DNA of 64,000 nt from Polaribacter sejongensis (GTDB lineage: Bacteria; Bacteroidota; Bacteroidia; Flavobacteriales; Flavobacteriaceae): NCBI RefSeq assembly GCF_038024065.1, contig NZ_CP150667.1, forward strand, positions 1,743,501 to 1,807,500, read 5' to 3'. Both the position numbers and the translations under genes were made by a program. Within the stretch, counting starts at the first letter, position 1; each line of letters starts with the position of its first letter. The notes under the pieces are model-generated. The model saw only the letters and a list, made by a program, of their open reading frames with translations. It was not told where the DNA came from and made no database searches. Shown in pieces: positions 1 through 9,652 of this stretch.

Positions 1-918
1 GCGTTTTGTAATTGAGTAGTTGTATTCTTTACACATATCTACTCTACTTGCCATTTCTGCAATCTTATGTCTTAATACTTGAAACTTATCTAAAGACTTA
101 CCAAAAGCAATTCGTTCTTGCATATAATTTAAAGCATATTCTAGGGCGAATTCTGCTCTAGCATGTGCATTTACACCCATTACCAATCTTTCTAAAGCAA
201 AATGCTGCATAATATAAGGAAATCCTTTTCCTTCTTCTCCTAATAAATTTTCTGCAGGAATTTCTACATTATCAAATGCTATTTCTCCAGTATCTGATGC
301 TTTCCAACCTAACTTATCTAACTTTGTTGCTGTAAGTCCTTTTGAAGCTCTATCTACCACAAAAATGCTAATTCCTTTATACTTATCTGAAGGATCTGTT
401 TTTGCAGCTACAATTAAATAATCTGAATAAACTCCGTTTGTAATAAAGGTTTTAGAACCGTTTAAAATATATGTATCTCCTTGCTTAATTGCTGTAGAAC
501 GCATACCTGCAACATCAGACCCACCAAATGGTTCTGTGATACACATACAACCAATCATATCTCCCTCTATACTTGGTGTTAAATATTTATTTTTTATAAA
601 ATCATCACCTTCTTTAGCTAAGTGTGTCATGGCTAAATATTCGTGCGCCCACATTGCCGCCGCAAAACCACCTGAATTGACTTTCTGCAATTCTTCTAAA
701 AAGATAACTGTATAAAATAAATCTAAATTTAAGCCTCCGAACTCTTCTGGAGTATTTAAACCGAAATAGCCCATTTCTCCGAATTTCTTCCAAATAAAAC
801 GTTCTATACTACCTTCTTTTTCCCATTTATCTATATGAGGAATTACTTCTTTTTTCAAAAACTCTTTAAAACTTGCACGGAAAGCTTCGTGCTCTTCAGT
901 AAAATACATACTGCTCAT
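1..918 (-). CDS. acyl-CoA dehydrogenase (3' end beyond window)
   Basis: I translated this from the reverse strand: 306 codons are open from ATG at 918 to the window edge, so the C-terminal part is missing. The protein opens MSSMYFTEEHEAFRASFKEF, typical of the all-helical N-terminal domain. It carries the FAD/substrate signatures CITEPFGGSDVAGM and GWKASDTGEIAFDNVEIP, then RIAFGKSLDKFQVLRHKIAE of the C-terminal domain. The family oxidises acyl-CoA to enoyl-CoA in fatty-acid or branched-chain amino-acid catabolism, passing electrons to ETF. The chain-length class cannot be told from the visible part. It lies 26 bp downstream of the HHH-protein gene and is probably the last gene of that transcript. 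Confidence 0.93.
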   Translation of the reverse strand, partial: MSSMYFTEEHEAFRASFKEFLKKEVIPHIDKWEKEGSIERFIWKKFGEMGYFGLNTPEEFGGLNLDLFYTVIFLEELQKVNSGGFAAAMWAHEYLAMTHLAKEGDDFIKNKYLTPSIEGDMIGCMCITEPFGGSDVAGMRSTAIKQGDTYILNGSKTFITNGVYSDYLIVAAKTDPSDKYKGISIFVVDRASKGLTATKLDKLGWKASDTGEIAFDNVEIPAENLLGEEGKGFPYIMQHFALERLVMGVNAHARAEFALEYALNYMQERIAFGKSLDKFQVLRHKIAEMASRVDMCKEYNYSITKR

Positions 919-944
919 AAGCCAATAAATGTGTTTGTGGTTTG

Positions 945-1832
945 TTATTCAGCCATCAAATATAAGACTATTCTATCATATTTATCTAACGGAAAATCTA
1001 TGATATTTTTTAATTCAGAAATATTTTGAAGTTCAGCTACTTCATCTCTGTATTCAAAAATCTTTTTACACAACGAATAATCTATGTAAGGATTCTTTAA
1101 AAGCGCTTTAAATGAAGCTGTATTTACATTTATTTTATTGATAATTGGTTTCTCAACTATTTTAAATTTTGATAATACTTTATTAGCAACTTCTATATCT
1201 AATCCCCAAACTTCCTTTAATTGATCTTCAATAGAAAAGCCTTGTAGTTTTGTTCGATAGTTTACAATTCGCTCGGAGAAAGCGGCTCCGATTCCGCTTA
1301 TAGTTCTAAAATCCTGGGCAGTTGCTTTATTGATATCTGTAGTAGATACTTTCTTTTCCTTCTTTTTATAATAAGTTTGATTTCTACCTGAAGATGATGG
1401 GCTAGAATTTTGTTTGACAACCCAATCTGGAAACTTAAAATACGGTGCTATTTTATTTAATAATGAATCGGATATAAGGGTTACTTTCTGAAACTCAATT
1501 TTAGAGTTGACAAATTTATTTGTTTTTCTAAATGTTAATAACCTGTCTATTTCTTTTATAGACATGCCTAATTGTTCTCCTTTACTATCTGTGATATAAT
1601 TAGGATTAAAAGGATAAATTTTAGGTTTTCTATTCTCTATTTCAATAGTTCGTAAACTGTCTATTTGTTGATGAAATGCTAAAACCTGTTTAGAATTGAT
1701 GTCTATTTTGTCATCCGAAGAAAAATTACCAAAGACAATTACCGATTGTACGATAAGGATAAGTAGGATTAAAAAGAAAATCCCATTTCTTTGGCTTTTG
1801 TGATACCAGAAATGGGATTTTAATATTTTCAT
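945..1832 (-). CDS. ComEA-like helix-hairpin-helix protein, membrane-anchored
   Basis: This 295-residue protein has one N-terminal membrane segment (about residues 17-36), a low-complexity linker rich in Ser and Lys (about 140-162), and repeated helix-hairpin-helix modules. The clearest are at 165-190 (DINKATAQDFRTISGIGAAF) and 234-258 (INVNTASFKALLKNPYIDYS), with a possible earlier one near 75-100. HHH modules of ComEA type bind DNA without sequence specificity. In competent bacteria ComEA pulls DNA across the envelope, but many Bacteroidota have such proteins without proven competence. It starts 10 bp after the stop of the symporter gene, so it is probably co-transcribed. The role in DNA uptake is inferred from the domains only. 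Confidence 0.85.
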   Translation of the reverse strand: MKILKSHFWYHKSQRNGIFFLILLILIVQSVIVFGNFSSDDKIDINSKQVLAFHQQIDSLRTIEIENRKPKIYPFNPNYITDSKGEQLGMSIKEIDRLLTFRKTNKFVNSKIEFQKVTLISDSLLNKIAPYFKFPDWVVKQNSSPSSSGRNQTYYKKKEKKVSTTDINKATAQDFRTISGIGAAFSERIVNYRTKLQGFSIEDQLKEVWGLDIEVANKVLSKFKIVEKPIINKINVNTASFKALLKNPYIDYSLCKKIFEYRDEVAELQNISELKNIIDFPLDKYDRIVLYLMAE

Positions 1833-1842
1833 AAAAAGTGAT

Positions 1843-3438
1843 TTATGCTTCTGTCCTAGACTTTATAGCAGCCATGTACTTATTTAGTTCTTCTTTTACT
1901 TTAGGCGCAAGAATAATTAAACCGATCATATTTGGAACCATCATTGCAAAAACCATTGCATCAGAGAAACCAATTACAGAACCTAAACTTGCTGCCGCAC
2001 CAATTACTACGAATATACAGAAAATTATTTTATATGTATATTCCATTTTTTTAGACCTTCCGAATAAAAACACCCAACCTTGAAAACCATAGTAAGACCA
2101 AGAAATCATAGAGCTAAATGCAAATAATACAACTGCAACTGTTAACACATACGGAAACCAAGAAATAGCAGATTCGAATGCACCAGAAGTTAATAATATT
2201 GCTTGCGCATCATTTAACGAAGCATTTTCTGCCGCAACGTTACCTGTAATAATTAATACTAAAGCCGTCATTGTACAAACCACAACAGTATCTATAAATG
2301 GTTCTAATAAAGCAACCATACCTTCACTAGCGGCAAATTTTGTTTTTACAGCAGAATGCGCTATAGAAGCAGAACCAATACCAGCTTCATTTGAAAAACA
2401 AGCTCTTCTAAATCCTTGCACCAATACTCCTACTGCTCCACCTGCAATTCCTTCTGGACTAAATGCACCATTAAATATTTGTAAAAATGCATCACCAATC
2501 ATAGTATAATTTGCAAAAATTACAAACAACGAAGCTGCTACATAAATCGCCACCATAAAAGGTACAATTTTATCGGTAACTTTTGCTATTTTTTTAATTC
2601 CTCCAATAATAACAATACCTACTAACGTAGCCATTACCAAACCGAACAACCAACCTTTACCATGTAAAATAGAAACACCGCCAACTGGAGTTGTAATACT
2701 TTCTACTAATTGAAAAGCTTGATTTACTTGAAACATGTTTCCACCTCCAAAAGAACCTCCAATAACAAATATTGCAAATAGACCTGCTAATATTTTACCT
2801 AAAGTTTTATTTTTTAATCCTTTTGTTAAATAATACATCGGACCACCATAAACGGTTCCGTCAGATTCTATATCTCTATATTTAACACCTAATGTACATT
2901 CTACAAATTTAGATGCCATTCCTAAGAAACCTGCAATAATCATCCAAAAAGTAGCACCTGCACCACCAATTGAAACCGCAATTGCAACTCCAGCAATGTT
3001 ACCCAAACCAACAGTTGCAGACAATGCAGCCGTTAATGCCTGAAAGTGTGAAACTTCTCCTTCATGCCCTTCTATTCTTATAGTGTCTGGATTATCTTCT
3101 TCATCTGTAAATTTCGATTTAGAAATCTCTACTTTGTGGTTTTGTCTTTCTTCTAAATCGTCATATTTACCTCTAACAATGTTTATAGACGTAAAAAAAC
3201 CTCTAAAATTTATAAATTTGAAGTAAACTGTAAAATAAAGCGCCCCAAAAACAAGTGGAAATAAAACCCAATAAATACTAATTGTATCTGTAAAAGGAAT
3301 TTGGTAGAAAATAAGGTTCACAAACCAACCTGTTGCATCACCGAAAGCTTTATCGATTTGTTGGTCTAGTCCTTTTTCTTGTGCAAATGTTAACATGGGG
3401 ATTGCCAATAAAAACATTGACAGGATTCGTTTCTTCAT
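1843..3438 (-). CDS. sodium:alanine (AGCS family) symporter
   Basis: This 531-residue multi-pass membrane protein carries the AGCS hallmark GLGNIAGVAIA at about residues 144-154, followed by GGPMYY and RRACFSNEAGIGSASIAHS further on. The family imports alanine or glycine with Na+. The first 20 residues (MKKRILSMFLLAIPMLTFAQ) look like a cleavable signal peptide, so a processed N-terminus is likely. A charged stretch (about 89-125, DDLEERQ and DEEDNPD) separates the first membrane segment from the core. It is transcribed ahead of the HHH gene with a 10-bp gap. The substrate is not decidable from sequence. Confidence 0.92.
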   Translation of the reverse strand: MKKRILSMFLLAIPMLTFAQEKGLDQQIDKAFGDATGWFVNLIFYQIPFTDTISIYWVLFPLVFGALYFTVYFKFINFRGFFTSINIVRGKYDDLEERQNHKVEISKSKFTDEEDNPDTIRIEGHEGEVSHFQALTAALSATVGLGNIAGVAIAVSIGGAGATFWMIIAGFLGMASKFVECTLGVKYRDIESDGTVYGGPMYYLTKGLKNKTLGKILAGLFAIFVIGGSFGGGNMFQVNQAFQLVESITTPVGGVSILHGKGWLFGLVMATLVGIVIIGGIKKIAKVTDKIVPFMVAIYVAASLFVIFANYTMIGDAFLQIFNGAFSPEGIAGGAVGVLVQGFRRACFSNEAGIGSASIAHSAVKTKFAASEGMVALLEPFIDTVVVCTMTALVLIITGNVAAENASLNDAQAILLTSGAFESAISWFPYVLTVAVVLFAFSSMISWSYYGFQGWVFLFGRSKKMEYTYKIIFCIFVVIGAAASLGSVIGFSDAMVFAMMVPNMIGLIILAPKVKEELNKYMAAIKSRTEA

Positions 3439-3527
3439 AATATGTAAATTATTGTTTTTTCAATTAGTAAGTCGCAATATCCTAAAAATTTGCTCTTTTC
3501 ACAACTTTTAGCGGATAAATAGAAATT

Positions 3528-4427
3528 TTATATTAAGATTTCTTTAAATCTTTGCAAATCTTCTTTAAAGGATTTTGGATAAAATTCTAATTCTTTATTT
3601 GTTTTTGATAAATCAAAACCAGTTTTTGCAGGTCTTGGTGCTGTCTGATTTAAAGTGGATGTAGATATCGGTTTAATTAAGTTTTTATCTAAATTAAAAG
3701 CAACTGCTATTTGTTGTGCAATTTCATAAACACTTAATAATTCATTTGATGAGATATTAAAAATACCTGTTGCTTTTTTATCCATAGAGACCTTACAAGC
3801 TAAGGCTAAATCCTCTACATAAGTTGGTGTTCTAAATTGATCGTCTACAATAGTAATTTCTTTACCCTTTTCTAACATCTCTCTAACCCATAGTACAATA
3901 TTACTTCGACTCATATCAAACACTTTACCGTAAACCAAAATAGTTCTTAATATGGTGTAATTGATACTTGATTCTAATAAAAGTTCTTCAGATTTTAATT
4001 TCGAAGATCCATAATAACTTAATGGATTTGCAATATCAGTTTCTTTATAGTTTCCTTTTATTCCATCAAAAATAAAATCCGTAGAAATATGAATTAAATG
4101 AGCATTTAGGTCTTCTGATATTTCTGCCAACCATTTTACAACCGTTACATTTAACAAATCGCATGCTGCTTTTTGGTTTTCACAGTCATCTACTTGCGTC
4201 ATTGCTGCGGTATTGATAATAAAATCTGGCTGAAGCTCTAATAATGCTTTTTTAAGTTTTTCTTCTTCAGTAATATCAATAGAAACATAAGAAAAATCAT
4301 TTCTTCCACTTCTATTATCTCCTCTTGAAAATCCAAAAACTTGGTAATTTTCTTTTTCTTTAAGTAATAAATTTAATAAAGATTGACCTAACAACCCGTT
4401 ACTCCCTGTAATTACAACTTTAACCAT
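3528..4427 (-). CDS. dTDP-4-dehydrorhamnose reductase-like SDR protein
   Basis: This 299-residue extended short-chain dehydrogenase has the NAD(P)-binding GSNGLLG (8-14), the STDFIFDG segment (115-122) and the YxxxK catalytic pair (Tyr139, Lys143 in YYGSSK). The RmlD/RfbD subfamily reduces dTDP-4-keto-rhamnose to dTDP-rhamnose for surface polysaccharide. No other dTDP-rhamnose genes are nearby, so the substrate may be another nucleotide sugar. It stands between the symporter and the K+ channel, with about 90 bp of non-coding sequence on each side. Confidence 0.85.
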   Translation of the reverse strand: MVKVVITGSNGLLGQSLLNLLLKEKENYQVFGFSRGDNRSGRNDFSYVSIDITEEEKLKKALLELQPDFIINTAAMTQVDDCENQKAACDLLNVTVVKWLAEISEDLNAHLIHISTDFIFDGIKGNYKETDIANPLSYYGSSKLKSEELLLESSINYTILRTILVYGKVFDMSRSNIVLWVREMLEKGKEITIVDDQFRTPTYVEDLALACKVSMDKKATGIFNISSNELLSVYEIAQQIAVAFNLDKNLIKPISTSTLNQTAPRPAKTGFDLSKTNKELEFYPKSFKEDLQRFKEILI

Positions 4428-4517
4428 AAATAGATTTCTTATTTTATATTTCTTAGCGCTTTATTTTAGTTAAAAAAAATCAACAAACGCTTAACGTTCT
4501 TTTGAAATCTTAATCAA

Positions 4518-5522
4518 CTAAAACAACTCTCTTAATTTAATTATTTGATTTGGTCTCCCCAAGACTATTAGATGAGACCCTTTAATAAGTAAACAGTCTG
4601 CTTCCGGGTTTATAATGTATTCTTTATTAGGATCTATAAAACCAATAACAGTACATCCCGTTTTTTTTCTTAAATCTAAATCTAACAAGGTTTTATTTAT
4701 ATATTTTTCTGGTAAATCATCTACAGCTATTTCCTCTAAATTGGCAGTAGTTTCTCCTTCTATAGTTAACCTGTCTACAAACTCAATAACATCTGGAGTA
4801 GTAACCAAAGAAGCCATGTGGTCTCCTCCTAATTTATCTGGCATAATTACATTGCTTGCGCCTGCAATTTTTAGCTTACTATAAGAAGACTCGTTAGAAG
4901 CCCTACTTATTACTTTGCACTCTTTATTTAATTGACTAACCGTTAAAACTACAAACAGATTATTAGCATCCGAAGGTAAAGCAGTAATTAAATAGGAAGC
5001 TTTTTCTATGCCTGCTCTTAATAATGTTTCATCTAGAGTTGCGTCTCCACTTATATTTAAAACTCCTGCTGCATCTAAAATTTCTATTCGTTCTTTACTT
5101 TTTTCAACAACTACAAAGTCTTTATTATAATTTTTTAATTTTAAAATTGCTTGTTTTCCATTTCTTCCATATCCACAAACAATGGTATGTCCTTTTAAAC
5201 TTGCTATTTTCTTTTCCACTTTTCTATGCTTAAAATGTTCAAATAATCTTCCACTAACTAAATATTCTGAAAAAGCTGAAACAGCGTATCCAAAAATAGT
5301 AATACTGGTTAAAATTAAAAATATTGTAAAAACTTTTTCTTCTGGAGAAAATGGTCTCAACTCTCCAAAACCAACAGTAGTAACGGTAATAACCGTCATA
5401 TACAATGCATCTATAAAAGAGTAATTAGAAAGCACCATATACCCAATGGTCCCTAAAGAAATTATAGCAATAACTAAAAATAAAGTTTTATTAATTTTAG
5501 ATTCTAATACAGCTATCTTCAT
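4518..5522 (-). CDS. two-TM potassium channel with RCK (TrkA-N/TrkA-C) domains
   Basis: This 334-residue protein has two membrane helices (about 12-33 and 63-85) around a pore loop holding the selectivity filter TVTTVGFGE (46-54). A cytoplasmic RCK domain begins at GHTIVCGYGRNGK (111-123), a dinucleotide-binding fold, and a TrkA-C type domain occupies about residues 250-334. The architecture is that of MthK/Kch-type gated K+ channels, which respond to cytosolic ligands such as nucleotides or Ca2+. Only 3 bp separate it from the upstream PspC gene, so the two are likely one transcript. Confidence 0.9.
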   Translation of the reverse strand: MKIAVLESKINKTLFLVIAIISLGTIGYMVLSNYSFIDALYMTVITVTTVGFGELRPFSPEEKVFTIFLILTSITIFGYAVSAFSEYLVSGRLFEHFKHRKVEKKIASLKGHTIVCGYGRNGKQAILKLKNYNKDFVVVEKSKERIEILDAAGVLNISGDATLDETLLRAGIEKASYLITALPSDANNLFVVLTVSQLNKECKVISRASNESSYSKLKIAGASNVIMPDKLGGDHMASLVTTPDVIEFVDRLTIEGETTANLEEIAVDDLPEKYINKTLLDLDLRKKTGCTVIGFIDPNKEYIINPEADCLLIKGSHLIVLGRPNQIIKLRELF

Positions 5523-5525
5523 ATA

Positions 5526-5747
5526 TTATAGATCAAAGACAGAACTTCTTTTAGTGTACACCGTATCTTTTAGCTTAAATAAAAATGCTAATGTTAAGTA
5601 AAAACCAAAAGACAAACCTACCGTAAAGAAAGTAACATAAATAAAAAACAAACGCACATTTAATGCTCTCATCCCTATTCTGTCTGCTAATCTTGACGAA
5701 ACATGAAATCCATTTCTTTCAAAAAAATGTCGAATATTATCTATCAT
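5526..5747 (-). CDS. PspC-domain protein
   Basis: This 73-residue protein begins MIDNIRHFFERNGFHVSSRL and has one hydrophobic segment from about residue 33 to 60 (FFIYVTFFTVGLSFGFYLTL). It matches the short PspC family (phage-shock-protein C, membrane stress sensing) in the order 'RxxxGxxxxxRLADRIGM' then membrane helix. It is as short as other stand-alone Bacteroidota PspC proteins and is not visibly truncated. It is followed 3 bp later by the K+ channel gene, suggesting a shared envelope-stress or ion-homeostasis transcript, which is inference. Confidence 0.75.
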   Translation of the reverse strand: MIDNIRHFFERNGFHVSSRLADRIGMRALNVRLFFIYVTFFTVGLSFGFYLTLAFLFKLKDTVYTKRSSVFDL

Positions 5748-5895
5748 TTAAGTTCAAATAATTTAAATGCAATATAGTATTTTATCAATTGATAACAACA
5801 TTTTTTAAATTACTGTTCTTTTTAAAGCAATCTTTCTATAAAAGTTTAACATTAAAAGCGTTAAACAATCATCCTTAAATTAAAATTGGTTTCTT

Positions 5896-5903
5896 TAACT
5901 TTG
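5896..5903 (+). promoter_or_regulatory. -7 box (TAnnTTTG) of uvrA
   Basis: TAACTTTG matches the Bacteroidota sigma-A -7 consensus and ends 22 bp before the uvrA TTG start. I do not see a clear TTG -33 element at the expected distance. Confidence 0.5.
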
Positions 5904-5925
5904 CGTTTTTCCAAAAAGATCTCAT

Positions 5926-8748
5926 TTGAAAGACCAAGAATATATAGAAGTATACGGAGCAAGAGTCCATAACTTAAAAAATATTGATGTAAAAATCCCT
6001 CGTGAAAAACTAGTTGTAATAACTGGTTTAAGCGGAAGTGGAAAATCTTCTTTAGCTTTTGACACTATTTATGCAGAAGGACAAAGGCGATATATTGAAA
6101 CTTTTTCGGCGTATGCACGTCAGTTTTTAGGTGGATTAGAAAGACCAGATGTTGATAAAATTGATGGACTTTCACCAGTAATATCCATAGAGCAGAAAAC
6201 TACTAATAAAAGTCCGCGTTCTACGGTTGGTACTATTACCGAAATTTACGATTTTTTAAGACTATTATTTGCAAGAGCAGCAGATGCGTACTCTTATAAT
6301 ACTGGAGAAAAAATGGTAAGTTATTCTGATGAACAAATTAGACAACTTATTTTAACCGATTTTTCTGATAAAAAAATTGCTGTTTTAGCACCTTTAGTAA
6401 AATCTAGAAAAGGACATTATAGAGAACTTTTTGAACAAATTTCTAAACAAGGTTTTTTACGTGTTCGGGTTGATGGAGAAATTAAAGAAATAGAAAAAGG
6501 AATGCGTTTAGACCGATATAAAACGCATGATATTGAGGTTGTAATAGATAGACTTCTGATTAATGAATCTGCAGAAAAACGCTTAGAAGAAACTATAAAA
6601 ACAGCTTTATACTCTGGGAATAACATTATGATGGTTATTGACATTGATGACAATGAACCTCGTTATTTTAGTAGAGAATTAATGTGCCCAACATCGGGAA
6701 TTGCATATCCAAATCCGGAGCCTAATACTTTTTCTTTTAATTCCCCAAAAGGCGCATGTGATAAATGTAGTGGATTAGGAATTACCAATGAAATTAACTT
6801 AGAAAAAGTAATTCCAGATAACTCTATATCTATACAAAAAGGAGGAATTACTCCACTTGGAGAACAAAAAAGTAGCTGGATTTTTAAACAAATAGAAAAT
6901 ATTGCTGAACGTTATCAATTCAAATTAACAGACCCTATAAAAAGTATTCCAAAAGAAGCATTGGACGTAATTTTAAATGGAGGAAACGAATCTTTTGAAA
7001 TTGAGTCTAAAGCAGCCGGAGTTACTAGAAATTACAAAATAGATTTTGAAGGAATTATTTCTTTTATAGAAAACCAATATGACAGCGCCGAAAGCACGAC
7101 AATAAAACGTTGGGCAAAAGGTTTTATGGATGAAGTTTCTTGCTCTACCTGCGGTGGAAAAAGGTTAAAAAAAGAAGCGCTTCATTTTAAAATTATTGAT
7201 AAAAACATTAGCGACTTAGCACAAATGGATGCTACTGAACTTGCAAAATGGTTTAAAAACATTGAGAAAAGTTTATCAAAAAAACAACTAATTATTGCTG
7301 CTGAAATTTTAAAAGAAATTAGAACTAGAATTCAGTTTTTATTAGATGTTGGTTTAGATTACTTAACCTTAGACAGAACTTCTAAATCACTTTCTGGTGG
7401 AGAAGCACAAAGAATTCGTTTGGCAACTCAAATTGGATCTCAATTAGTTGGAGTTCTTTATATTTTAGATGAACCGAGTATTGGATTGCATCAACGAGAC
7501 AATCAGAAATTAATTGACTCTTTAGTAAAATTACGAGATATAGGTAATTCTGTTTTAGTTGTAGAGCACGATAAAGACATGATGGAACATGCAGATTTTG
7601 TGTTCGATATTGGTCCTGGAGCAGGAAGACATGGTGGTGAAATAGTAAGCTCGGGAACTTTTGAAGATTTAAAAAAGCAAAATACACTTACGGCAGATTA
7701 TATAACAGGCAGAAAAGAAATTGCGGTTCCAAAAAAACGTAGAGAAGGAAATGGAAAATTCATCAAACTAAAAGGAGCAACTGGTAACAATTTAAAAAAT
7801 GTTTCTGTTGAATTTCCGCTCGGAAAAATGATATGTGTAACTGGAGTTTCTGGAAGTGGAAAATCAACTTTAATAAATGAAACCTTATACCCTATTTTAA
7901 ACGCTCATATATATAGAGGTGTCAAAAAACCGATGCCTTACAAAAAAATTGAAGGTCTAGAGCATGTAGATAAAGTAATAGACATCGATCAATCTCCTAT
8001 TGGTAGAACTCCACGTTCTAACCCTGCAACCTATACAGGTACTTTTGGTGAAATTAGAAGTTTATTTGCAAAAACACCAGAAGCTGCAATTCGTGGTTAC
8101 AAACCGGGGCGTTTTTCTTTTAATGTAAAAGGTGGACGTTGTGAAACTTGCCAAGGTGGTGGAGTTCGTGTAATTGAAATGAACTTTTTGCCAGACGTAC
8201 AAGTAGAATGCGAAACTTGCCAAGGAAAAAGATTCAACAGAGAAACTTTAGAGATTAGATACAAAGGAAAATCTATTTCGGATGTTTTAAATATGACGAT
8301 TGAAGACGCTACAGATTTCTTTGAACTAATTCCAAAAATACACAGAAAATTAAAAACCATAAAAGATGTTGGTCTTGGATACATAACACTTGGGCAACAA
8401 TCTACCACACTTTCTGGAGGTGAGGCTCAACGAATTAAATTAGCATCAGAATTATCTAAAAGAGATACCGGAAACACTTTTTATATTTTAGATGAACCAA
8501 CAACCGGACTTCATTTTGAAGATATTAGGGTTTTAATGGACGTTTTAAACAAACTTGCCAATAAAGGAAATACAGTACTAATTATAGAGCACAATTTAGA
8601 TGTTGTAAAACTAGCTGATTACATTATTGATGTTGGTATGGAAGGCGGAAAAAAAGGAGGAAAAATACTTTGTACCGGAACTCCGGAAGAAGTTGCTGAA
8701 CACAAAACGAGTTATACTGCTAAATTTTTGAAAAAGGAATTGAATTAA
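5926..8748 (+). CDS. uvrA: excinuclease ABC subunit A
   Basis: This 940-residue UvrA is the damage-recognition ATPase of nucleotide excision repair, working with UvrB and UvrC. Both ABC modules are complete: Walker [10 protein letters not shown] (34-42) and GVSGSGKST (about 640), and signatures [12 protein letters not shown] (about 488) and [12 protein letters not shown] (about 829). The C-terminal zinc module has both CxxC pairs (CETCQGG and CETCQGK, about 737-770). The first zinc module reads CPTSG...CDKC, so one Cys of the usual CxxC is Ser; I believe this occurs in other Bacteroidota but could not check. The start is TTG: the next in-frame ATG lies far downstream and the homology begins at the TTG. 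Confidence 0.97.
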   Translation: MKDQEYIEVYGARVHNLKNIDVKIPREKLVVITGLSGSGKSSLAFDTIYAEGQRRYIETFSAYARQFLGGLERPDVDKIDGLSPVISIEQKTTNKSPRSTVGTITEIYDFLRLLFARAADAYSYNTGEKMVSYSDEQIRQLILTDFSDKKIAVLAPLVKSRKGHYRELFEQISKQGFLRVRVDGEIKEIEKGMRLDRYKTHDIEVVIDRLLINESAEKRLEETIKTALYSGNNIMMVIDIDDNEPRYFSRELMCPTSGIAYPNPEPNTFSFNSPKGACDKCSGLGITNEINLEKVIPDNSISIQKGGITPLGEQKSSWIFKQIENIAERYQFKLTDPIKSIPKEALDVILNGGNESFEIESKAAGVTRNYKIDFEGIISFIENQYDSAESTTIKRWAKGFMDEVSCSTCGGKRLKKEALHFKIIDKNISDLAQMDATELAKWFKNIEKSLSKKQLIIAAEILKEIRTRIQFLLDVGLDYLTLDRTSKSLSGGEAQRIRLATQIGSQLVGVLYILDEPSIGLHQRDNQKLIDSLVKLRDIGNSVLVVEHDKDMMEHADFVFDIGPGAGRHGGEIVSSGTFEDLKKQNTLTADYITGRKEIAVPKKRREGNGKFIKLKGATGNNLKNVSVEFPLGKMICVTGVSGSGKSTLINETLYPILNAHIYRGVKKPMPYKKIEGLEHVDKVIDIDQSPIGRTPRSNPATYTGTFGEIRSLFAKTPEAAIRGYKPGRFSFNVKGGRCETCQGGGVRVIEMNFLPDVQVECETCQGKRFNRETLEIRYKGKSISDVLNMTIEDATDFFELIPKIHRKLKTIKDVGLGYITLGQQSTTLSGGEAQRIKLASELSKRDTGNTFYILDEPTTGLHFEDIRVLMDVLNKLANKGNTVLIIEHNLDVVKLADYIIDVGMEGGKKGGKILCTGTPEEVAEHKTSYTAKFLKKELN

Positions 8749-8849
8749 ATTTTAATCATTTAACATCGTGTAATGTTAAAAAAGAGCTATTTTAGCAAGC
8801 TTTCTTTTTTTTTGAAAAAAGAAAAATAAATTTTAAAAAATTACAGATA

Positions 8850-9557
8850 ATGACAAGTGATGATAGAAAAATAAAAGAAAAATTACAAACAAAAACCTGG
8901 AACGAGATAAAAACAAACGATTCTTGGGCTATTTTTAAAATAATGGCAGAGTTTGTAGATGGTTACGAGCGTTTAAGTAAAATTGGACCTTCAGTATCTA
9001 TTTTTGGATCTGCAAGAACAAAACCAGATCATCCATATTATAAATTAGCTGAAGAAGTTGCTTTTCAATTAACTCGTAATGGTTACGGTGTAATTACTGG
9101 TGGTGGACCAGGAATTATGGAAGCAGGAAATAAAGGTGCTCATAGAGGAAAAGGAAGTTCTGTTGGTTTAAATATTGAATTACCTTTTGAACAACATGAC
9201 AATCCTTGGATTGATCAAGGGAAAAGTTTAGACTTTGATTACTTCTTTGTACGTAAAGTAATGTTTGTAAAGTACTCGCAAGGTTTTGTAGTAATGCCAG
9301 GTGGTTTTGGTACTATGGATGAGCTTTTTGAAGCGATTACATTAATACAAACCCATAAAATTGGTCGTTTTCCTATTATTTTAGTCGGAACAAAATTCTG
9401 GGGAGGTTTATTAGATTGGATAAAAAACACTCTTTTAGAAGAAGGAAATATTAGTGAAAAGGATTTAGACCTTTTTAGATTGGTAGATACTGCAGAGGAA
9501 GCTATTGAGCATCTTAATAATTTTTACGATAAATATCATTTTAAGCCTAATTTCTAA
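8850..9557 (+). CDS. LOG-family protein (TIGR00730), putative nucleotide 5'-monophosphate phosphoribohydrolase
   Basis: This 235-residue protein contains the LOG signatures GGGPGIME (84-91) and PGGFGTMDE (150-158), which form the phosphate-binding and catalytic site of cytokinin-activating phosphoribohydrolases. In bacteria without cytokinin signalling such enzymes (for example PpnN) cleave purine nucleotide 5'-monophosphates to base and ribose-5-phosphate. The length fits the family, with a helical N-terminal extension of about 40 residues. It lies about 100 bp after uvrA. The spacer holds a small hairpin (near 8760-8777) and poly-T/poly-A runs but no convincing promoter box. Confidence 0.88.
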   Translation: MTSDDRKIKEKLQTKTWNEIKTNDSWAIFKIMAEFVDGYERLSKIGPSVSIFGSARTKPDHPYYKLAEEVAFQLTRNGYGVITGGGPGIMEAGNKGAHRGKGSSVGLNIELPFEQHDNPWIDQGKSLDFDYFFVRKVMFVKYSQGFVVMPGGFGTMDELFEAITLIQTHKIGRFPIILVGTKFWGGLLDWIKNTLLEEGNISEKDLDLFRLVDTAEEAIEHLNNFYDKYHFKPNF

Positions 9558-9583
9558 AATATTATATTAATTTACACTTTTAT

Positions 9584-9615
9584 ATAGCCTGTCTTTTTCT
9601 AGTAAGATAGGCTAT
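9584..9615 (+). terminator. hairpin after the LOG gene
   Basis: ATAGCCTGTCTT pairs with AAGATAGGCTAT (12 bp, one G-U) around an 8-nt loop. No long T run follows, so it may be a weak terminator. Confidence 0.5.
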
Positions 9616-9652
9616 TATAATATAAACCCTATTTAACACAATAAAGATTTAA

